The notes under the pieces: model-generated
What the model was told of the DNA's origin: nothing
Database searches by the model: none
The model's input: the letters and a program-made list of their open reading frames with translations, nothing else
Made by a program: the position numbers and the translations under genes
Shown here: positions 57,679-64,000 of the stretch, piece after piece
How the letters are laid out: each line of letters begins with the position of its first letter
Position numbering within the stretch: the stretch's first letter is position 1
From: Salticus scenicus
Taxonomy: Eukaryota; Arthropoda; Arachnida; Araneae; Salticidae
Direction of reading: 5' to 3'
Assembly: GCA_963930645.1 (NCBI GenBank)
Contig: OZ005648.1
Span: 267,851,830-267,915,829 of the forward strand
Length of the DNA: 64,000 bases

Positions 57679-58735
57679 TATTTATACCTTAAAATTAGTC
57701 CATATCACTTTCATATGCATTTCGGTTGCAAGCGCAACCTTCCTCAGATGAACTGTGACTATCATCGCTGCCGGCGTATTTGTTGTTTTCCTCCTGTCTT
57801 CCTTCCTTCGCTTCACTTCGTTTGTTTCGGTCGTTTAGGATCAGATGGTTCCAGATTCTGGGTATAGTAGCGTGTTCGCGTTCGTTAATTGCAGAAGGGT
57901 TAGTAATAATTTCTAGGGCTTCTCTTTTAAGTGCGTAACTGTGATTATTATAGTGAGCGATTTTTTTAGTTGTTATGGTGTTAATATTAATTGGGTTAGA
58001 GGAGTGGGTAGAAGCAAGAGCGGTGGATTGGCGGTTATGTTTCAGATCGGCTTTATGTTCTTTTTCTCTGTCGTAAATTTTCCGTTTTGTAACTCCGATG
58101 TAACATGCTTGAGAATTATCTATGTGTTTGAAGTCTATTTTATAAATCCCGGCGGTTGATTGGTTATCAATTATGTCTTTTTCATTCCGGATATGTTGAA
58201 AGATGTTGCGGTTTGGTTTTATTGGGATATTGATATTGTGTTTTTTGGCTTCATTTTGGATTTTTATACTATTTCCGTTACAGAAGGGGATGGAGGTTGT
58301 GAATTTTTTTGTTTCTTTTTGTGCGTTATCGATTTTATTTAGTTTTTTGATACGTTTTTTATATAGTTTGTTAACCAGATTTTTCGGGTAGTTTGCTTTT
58401 TGTACAATATTTTTGATAAATTTGAGTTCTTCATTTAGGAGTTTTTTGTTGGAGCATATAAGGATTGCGCGATTGATGTATGAACGGATGGCGGCATATT
58501 TATAGGGGAGGGGGGTATTACAGTGATTATTTATAATTTCGATATTGGAAGTTGGTTTTCTATATATAGTTGTGTCGATGGTATTGTTTGGGTTTTTTAT
58601 GATTTTTATGTCCAGATAGTTTATTGTGTTATTGTTTTCTTCTTCCATTGTAAATTTTATATTTTTATCTAGTTTGTTGAGTTTATTTAAGAGATTATTA
58701 GTGTCGTTATTATTTGGAATGATTGCAAAAATCTG
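57679..58735 (-). pseudogene. Penelope-like element: RT thumb and GIY-YIG endonuclease, long open frame
   Basis: A minus-strand frame open for about 350 codons. It starts just after where the YVDD box should be (FAIIPNNND follows foreign codons), so the RT is cut at its active site. It then gives the RT thumb (LDIKIIKN, IYRKPTSNIEII, YINRAILIC) and the GIY-YIG endonuclease: AGIYKI, CYIGVTKRKIYDREKEHKAD, LKREALEI. The C-terminus SSEEGCACNRN is Ser/Glu-rich. The stop codon is at about 57695-57697. Lacking the RT palm, it cannot act alone. The intact frame over so long a stretch implies a fairly young copy. Confidence 0.92.
57701..57750 (-). ncRNA. Hammerhead-like motif overlapping the PLE ORF end (three copies)
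   Basis: Minus strand: CTGAGGA (57741-57747), one extra A, a perfect stem-loop GGTTGCGCTTGCAACC (57724-57739), GAAA (57720-57723), then TGCATATGAAAG. Same order of boxes recurs on the plus strand at 58733-58760 and 58917-58944 in the inverted copies. The motif overlaps the codons for the C-terminal EEGCACNRNA. Stem I pairing (TTCAT with ATGAA) is one base out of the ideal register, so this may be a decayed or variant ribozyme. Confidence 0.4.
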
Positions 58736-58988
58736 AGGAAGGTTGCGCTTGCAACCGAAATGCATATGAAAGTGATATGGACTAATTTTAAGGTATAAAT
58801 ATACTCTAATTATTGCCATCTGATCCTAAACGACCGAAACAAACGAAGTGAAGCGAAGGAAGGAAGACAGGAGGAAAACAACAAATACGCCGGCAGCGAT
58901 GATAGTCACAGTTCATCTGAGGAAGGTTGCGCTTGCAACCGAAATGCATATGAAAGTGATATGGACTAATTTTAAGGTATAAATATAC
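58736..58988 (+). mobile_element. Inverted terminal copies (pseudo-LTR) of the same Penelope element
   Basis: 58816-58988 is a 173 bp reverse complement of 57676-57848 (the 3' end of the element, including the last ~50 codons). 58735-58815 directly repeats the outer ~80 bp of it (GAAATGCATATGAAAGTGAT, ACTCTAATTATTG). So the 5' end of this insertion is capped by two inverted 3'-end copies, one complete and one partial, before truncated RT begins. Such arrangements are typical of Penelope insertions. Confidence 0.88.
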
Positions 58989-59867
58989 TCTAATTATTGA
59001 AATTTATCGTCCTAAAATGAAATAGAAAGTTATTTAATGTTTTTCTTTAAAAGTCGCCCTCTAGTGGACATTTTGGAACTAATTTTTTTTTTTTTTTTTT
59101 TTTTAATTCTGTGAGCACATCTTGTGTATAGTCTACATACCAAATTTCATTGCATTCTGTTCACCTGTTTGTGCTGTAGGATGCTGTTTATAGGGGAAGT
59201 TTAATTATAACCACCCTGTATATGAAAGAAGATGGTTCTTTCCACTATGCACTTTGTCTTTTTGTTTCTGGGTCGTAGACACCAGGTCTTCTCCTGCCAT
59301 GATATACTTTAAGAATTTCTGTCCTGTTTCGCTGTTGTCAGTAAATCTTCACAGTAACGGCTTATGATTTTGCTTATCTTTTGGATTTATTTTTACCTAT
59401 TTACTTTTTATTTGTTTGGCAAAAGAAATGAGTATATTTTATTTTTTGTAGCTGTTGACATATTGTTCAGATATAGATTTTTTTTTTTTTTTTTTGTTGT
59501 TGTTGTTGATTGAAATGTGCAGTAGATTGACCGCTCAGATTACAATACAAATAGATAGGGAAGTTCATGGAGATATGCATCATCATGTAAATTAAAATGT
59601 TAAAAGTGTCTTTATTTATTTATTTATTTTTTTAAGATTAGAGTATCTACTAAGAACATTGTTTTCATGTAAATTTTTAGTTTTTTTAATATTTAAATGC
59701 TGACTTTAAAATTTGATTAACTTTTGGCCACTTTTGGTGATACTAGTTTAATATCGGTATTTTAATTGTGCCAATATTTAATTTTGCAATTTGTAGTAAT
59801 CTTGTCTTTTTATTTCTTTATTTTATGAATGCTTAAAATATTTTCTAAAATTGGCTTTGATTTATAG
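58989..59867. other. Sos intron before exon at 59868
   Basis: 59030-59225 resembles the terminal part of some DNA transposon (AGTCGCCCTCTAGTGGAC; TTAATTATAACCACCCTGTA) but no partner end was found. The rest is AT-rich with T-runs. Ends TTTATAG. Confidence 0.45.
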
Positions 59868-59966
59868 AGTGCTGGTCATGGTTTTACTCAAGCTGTGAAG
59901 TATGTTCTTCCAAAACTACTTTTGGGCCCTGTGTTTCACTGTTTTCAATATTTTGATTATTTAAAG
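59868..59966 (+). CDS. Sos: Son of sevenless, exon: conserved DH helix (CR3)
   Basis: A 99 bp, phase 0/0 exon encoding 33 residues: SAGHGFTQAVKYVLPKLLLG, then PVFHCFQYFDYLK. This is the most conserved DH helix, matching human [20 protein letters not shown] and YHCLHYFELLK. It forms much of the GTPase-facing surface in DH domains and the core of the SOS autoinhibitory unit. Flanked by TTTATAG (59867) and GTATGT (59967). Confidence 0.97.
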
Positions 59967-60509
59967 GTATGTAATTCTTAAAGTTTTATAGCTACAATGA
60001 TTAGAATCAATTTGAATAAAATGCTATTTTATTTTAAGATTATAATGATTCTTCTAAAATCTAAAATATTGAAGATTTAACTCAATATGTGCAATCTTAA
60101 ATAAATTAATCAAAGGGGGGGGGGGGATCATCACCTAAAAGGGTGAATCAAAAACTCTATATAAAACATTGTATGCAAATCATATCATTTAAAAATATTT
60201 TTTTGAATTTCCAGGCTTCAGAAAATAATTGCATTATATATAGTACTGTAAAAGATTGTTTTCATTTCAAAAATAAAATAAATAAAAGAACTTTACTTTT
60301 AGAAAGAATTTTACTTTTAAATCACTAATTAGAAAATTGGTCATATAATCAAGATATATTTACGTTCAAATTGTAGATGAAGAAATATAATAAAAGTGTA
60401 CACAAAGTTAAATTACATTATACCAGACCTTCTCTTTGAAAATAAATAAAAATAAAAATTAATAAATAAGAAAACTCTTTTATATGATTTTACTATATGT
60501 TCACTTTAG
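59967..60509 (+). other. Short Sos intron
   Basis: A 543 bp intron with GTATGT donor and TTCACTTTAG acceptor; contains G12 near 60115-60126. No other feature. Confidence 0.85.
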
Positions 60510-60637
60510 GTATTAAAGAAATTGACACCTTCTGCAGAAGACAGGGAAAGCTTAGAGCAAGCTGAAGGAGTTTTTCAACCTTTGAAAGCTGAACTAGAAA
60601 GGCTTGTTTCCAGCACATTGTCTAAACGAAAACAAGG
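60510..60637 (+). CDS. Sos: Son of sevenless, exon: end of DH domain
   Basis: A 128 bp exon, phase 0 at its start and ending after two bases of a codon. It encodes VLKKLTPSAEDRESLEQAEG, then VFQPLKAELERLVSSTLSKR and KQ. Human SOS1 has [20 protein letters not shown] followed by SLAKRR. It forms the last DH helix leading to the DH-PH linker. The donor used is probably GTCAGT at 60638, weaker than the GTATGT donors of other exons. The next exon (start of PH region) is not in the window, so the following intron exceeds 3.3 kb. Confidence 0.9.
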
Positions 60638-61030
60638 GTCAGTTGTAAAATTTGTTACTTTTTTTTTTTAAGGGTTTTTTAAAAATTTTTTTATTATGTA
60701 TTTGATTTATGCCAACCATAGTAACTTAGTGGTTCAAAAAAGATGACCAAAATCCTAGCTTAGTGCTTCATCAAGGAATGTGGTAACGTTCCGCCCTGCG
60801 ATGCTAAAACAAACATTAAGGAAAACAAATGAAATTTACAAAGTAGGGAAGTCAATGGTGTAACGCTACAAGTGTATATTATGTCGACATAGCATCTCGT
60901 ACTTTTCAACTACATGTATCTCAGCTCCCTGATCTCCAAGACCTATGGTTTTTTGCCCAGATCGTGAGCATAACCTTAAGACAAAACATAAAATTTGCAT
61001 GTTGATCCGAATTAAGGGGCCTGAGTTATA
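60638..61030 (+). other. Start of next Sos intron
   Basis: No gene; a somewhat GC-richer stretch (60770-61020) of unknown nature precedes the mariner. Confidence 0.5.
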
Positions 61031-61944
61031 TGAGGTGCGGCTATTGAGTAACGAGACTATTACTGCTACAGATGAACTATATATGCACCAAGTCCAAACG
61101 ATCGACAGCTGTGCAGAGTAAAACCTTCTCTTTCGATTGCTGCACCTCCTGTGCTTGTAGATAAATCAGTCTGGCCAAAACCGGCGGTTGTGTAAGAGGT
61201 GTTTGCTTTGTTTTGCCAAAAACATAAGTGTAAAAGTAGATCAATGAATTGTTCTGAAATTTCACGTGAAACTTAGTAAAACTGCTTGTGAAAGTTATCT
61301 TTTATTAAAACAAGTTTATGGCAATGAATGTTTATCATGTGCACGAGTTTATGAGTGGTTCAAGCGTTTCCAAGATGGCCGAGAAGATGTTGGAGATGAT
61401 GACCACCCGGGTTGCCCTTCCACATCCAAAACAGATGAAAATATAAAAAAAGTCGCTAATCTGTTCAATCTGACTATCATTACTATCTTGAGGTGCTTGC
61501 TCAACTCCGTGAAAAAGTAAGGAAAAAACGACCCGAATTTGGAAGAACAAGTCATGGGTTCTCCATCAAGGCAACGCGCCAGCTCACACTGCATTGTCTT
61601 TCAAGACGTTTCTAGCCAAGTACAGCATCCCAGTTTTAGACCATCCACGTTATTCACCTGACCTGGCCCCATGTGGCTTTTATCTGTTTCTCAAAGTTAA
61701 ATCTGCATTAAAAGGAACAAGATTTGAGTCAGTTGAAGCATTGAAGAAAAGGCGACACGCCTCATGCAGGAGCTCACAGAACAAGACTTCCAGCACTGTT
61801 TCGAACAATGGAAAATTCGCATGGAGCGTTGTAGGGATAGAGGAGGGGTGTATATTGAAGGTGATAATAACTAAATATATATAAATTTAAAATAAAATGT
61901 TTTACAGCAATAGTTTATTAATACTCATTATTTAATAGCCACAG
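61031..61944 (+). pseudogene. mariner transposon with internally deleted transposase
   Basis: Ends are imperfect TIRs: GGTGCGGCTATTGAGTAACG at the left, and CTGTGGCTATTAAATAATGA when the right end is read in reverse. The frame from 61266 gives the mariner HTH region: SYLLLKQVYGNECLS, VYEWFKRFQDGRED, GCPSTSKTDENI. After about 61470 the middle of the protein is gone. C-terminal parts follow in another frame: APAHTA, LDHPRYSPDLAPCGFYLF with the last catalytic Asp, LKGTRFESVEA, then a further shift to QDFQHCFEQWKIRMERCRDR. The first two catalytic Asp residues are lost. Dead copy, same strand as Sos. Confidence 0.92.
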
Positions 61945-62126
61945 GGTTGGTTTTTTTGACGTCAAAAACTGGTTTTTACATGACAAGTGCCAAAAACGGG
62001 TTTAAACTGTCGAAAACCATATGTTATGTGAAAATTGGAAACTGTAATGTAAAATAATTTTATTCATACATATTTTTAAGTTGCAATGTACTAAGTATAT
62101 AAGTTAACATTGGTTGTATATATATA

Positions 62127-63770
62127 GGGGAGACCTGTGTACCTAGGGCCGCTTTTTTTTAATGCCCAAAAAGAGAGCCCTTGACCTGTTTAAAATTATC
62201 AAACTGATATGTACATATCTTTAGGACTAATTACTTCCAATTGGGATTAATATAAATACCTAAAATAATAAATTCCGACAAATAGAAGGTTTTTTAAAAA
62301 AACTTCACTCGTGGCCCTAGGTACAACACCCTCATTGTACCTGGGACCAGACCTCATTGTACCTAGGGCCATTCTCTCAAATTTAGATTTCATTTTGTAA
62401 TGAATAGAAAATAAGCATGTAAACATGTATTTTATAAAAGAAACAATATCAAGTAATATATTTATTTATCATATAATAATTATCATGTTGTTGCCTTAAT
62501 TTAAAACAAAAAATTTTTCACTTTTTTTTTTTTCTTTGGCATATTCTAACAGAATGTTTTTTTTTTTCCTTCAATTTCTTTTTTTTTTTTCTCTGGAGTG
62601 TCTCTTGGATTTCTAGATCTCTCAGGTTTTTGGTCACATCTTTTCTTTGATGTGGGAGGTTTTGCTTAGGTTCGTGCCTGCTAAAGCATAACACACGAAA
62701 AGATGTTAGATGTTGAATGTTTCGAATTTTCAACAGGACACGAAACAGAGACATCGAATTCTATCATTGTTGGTTCACTTTCTTCCTGGAAAATCTTTTT
62801 TTTTTTTTTTAATTTATGGAGGGGTCTTGTCTTTCAGTCACATTTGAACTTAAATATTCATCCTCAGTGAATGTGTTTTGATTTATTGGCTATATGCCGG
62901 ATACACGAAAACCTGATAGAATGTTTACAGGAGTAAACGCCGACGGATAGGACTTGCCAACACTTTCAGCAATGTCATATATAGTGGGGTTTCCCAACAT
63001 CCAATTACTATAGGCTGTACTGTGTTTCTTAATATTTTCTCGACCACTGACGTAGATTCACATCATTTGAAAATATGAAACTCCACCAGTGGGCGTTTCT
63101 TTTACAATTTGTATGTTATTTGTTTCTAAAAAATATACACAATAGTCATATTTGTACAATCAGTATACTATGGATGCAAATACTTTGATTAGAAAGAGAG
63201 TATGATTATAATGCATATCCATTTGTAATATAAATGTGATTACGGAAAATTTTGTTTTGAAAAACTGTAACTTAAGAAAAAAACGCACACACACAGGGTG
63301 ACTTTACTGTCAAAAAGACAAAAACATGCGGTCGCGAAAGTGTTAAAAGGTCCAAACACACTGGCCCTAGGTACAAGGCAGCGATGTGGCCCTAGGTACA
63401 AGTTTTGGTAACTTCATTCAAAATGCCTTCCACTAAAAAATCCACATGCAGAGAGGACTAATTAAATATCTCATTTATTACTCAATATAACAAGTAAAAT
63501 TATACACTAGAAATGAAAGAAAAATATTTGACTAGCCTTTGTAAAATAGCAAAAGAGATGAGCTGCAAAAATTTTACTTCAAACCATGTAAATTCGTTTT
63601 CTACATGTAACTTGTCAAAATTCTCTCCTCAAAAGTTCCAAAGTAGTTGTAAGAGTAGCAATTGGTGTTGTTACTTGCCCAATTGAGTATTAAAACTTAA
63701 AATTAAATATTATTCAAATAAAGTGTGGTGGCCCTAGGTACATGATGGCCCTAAGTACAGGGGTCTCCCC
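62127..63770 (-). mobile_element. pogo-superfamily element, internally deleted
   Basis: TIRs: GGGGAGACCTGTGTACCTAG at the left; GGGGAGACCCCTGTACTTAG when the right end is read in reverse, flanked by TATATA. The word GTACCTAGGGCC (or its reverse) recurs near 62148, 62311, 62335, 62355, 63362, 63390, 63730 and 63748, likely transposase-binding repeats. On the minus strand 62812-63000 encodes TIYDIAESVGKSYPSAFTPV and SGFRVSGI(stop)PINQNTF, TEDEYL, SNVTERQDPS. This is the C-terminal end of jerky/pogo-type DDE transposases. A Lys-rich open stretch (62518-62754) follows. The DDE core is missing. Confidence 0.82.
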
Positions 63771-64000
63771 TATATATTTAAGAAAAAGAAAAATGTTTAT
63801 GTTAGAAAATGTATTTGTGCATCGTCGTAAGAGGAGAGGGAATATTTATAAATCTTTTTTTGTAAATTGCCATAGAGCTACGAAAAATTGCATATATAGA
63901 CGGTAAATTATAGTAATACAGCTAAGCATATTAAAAATTCTTTAAAACTAACTAAATTTTACAAAAAATAAATAAGTAAATGTACTTGAATTTCATTTTC
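63771..64000. other. Sos intron, AT-rich right edge
   Basis: No feature recognised. Confidence 0.6.

Noticed and set aside
57941..58391. Three plus-strand frames of 60-72 codons
   Set aside because: Antisense shadows of the Penelope endonuclease ORF.

Overview
This window is eukaryotic, AT-rich, intron-dominated DNA from an arthropod-like animal. A chelicerate such as a spider would fit the transposon mix and gene structure, but the sequence alone does not prove the species. The only cellular gene I can support is Son of sevenless (Sos), the Ras guanine-nucleotide exchange factor, on the + strand. Six exons (2159-2239, 27903-28097, 30767-30907, 45294-45404, 59868-59966, 60510-60637) join in frame without gaps relative to animal SOS proteins. 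They encode the last helix of the histone-fold module and nearly the whole DH (RhoGEF) domain, about 251 residues. The promoter, the 5' exons and the PH, REM, CDC25 and proline-rich exons lie outside the window.

Everything else is intron: 25.7 kb, 2.7 kb, 14.4 kb, 14.5 kb and 0.5 kb, plus the start of a sixth. The introns are a stratified pile of mobile elements. From left to right: a Penelope-like (PLE) relic (1-1095); a ~9 kb TIR-bounded block (4178-13159) holding one of two inverted 2.8 kb Helentron/HINE-like elements (8336-12813 minus, 14551-17374 plus) and a nested TIR element (11072-12749); a ~460 bp satellite (18400-20205); a Ty1/copia relic on the minus strand (about 20221-26817), split by a hAT-like element (23672-25858) that itself contains a SINE; a SINE with perfect target-site duplications (31809-32040); a canonical non-autonomous Helitron (33839-35068); a complete LTR retrotransposon with nearly identical LTRs and no coding capacity (35280-43923); more HINE-like copies (48180-49183, 50070-51023); mariner relics; a second PLE relic (53332-54560); a hAT MITE (54895-55179); a piggyBac-type MITE (55434-55641); a 253 bp PLE-derived insertion with a hammerhead-like motif (56602-56854); a pogo/Tigger MITE (56939-57676) inserted inside a PLE with inverted terminal copies (about 56924-59000); a mariner (61031-61944); and a pogo-type element (62127-63770).

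The observation most worth following is in the copia relic. Between the integrase tail and the reverse transcriptase it carries a domain that reads as a methyl-CpG-binding domain (MBD), with all four expected DNA-contact residues in place. This is the position chromodomains occupy in chromoviruses, and it suggests a retrotransposon that could read DNA methylation. Next in interest are a shared end grammar in three non-autonomous rolling-circle-like families, hammerhead-like motifs in two PLE families, and a large coding-less LTR element.
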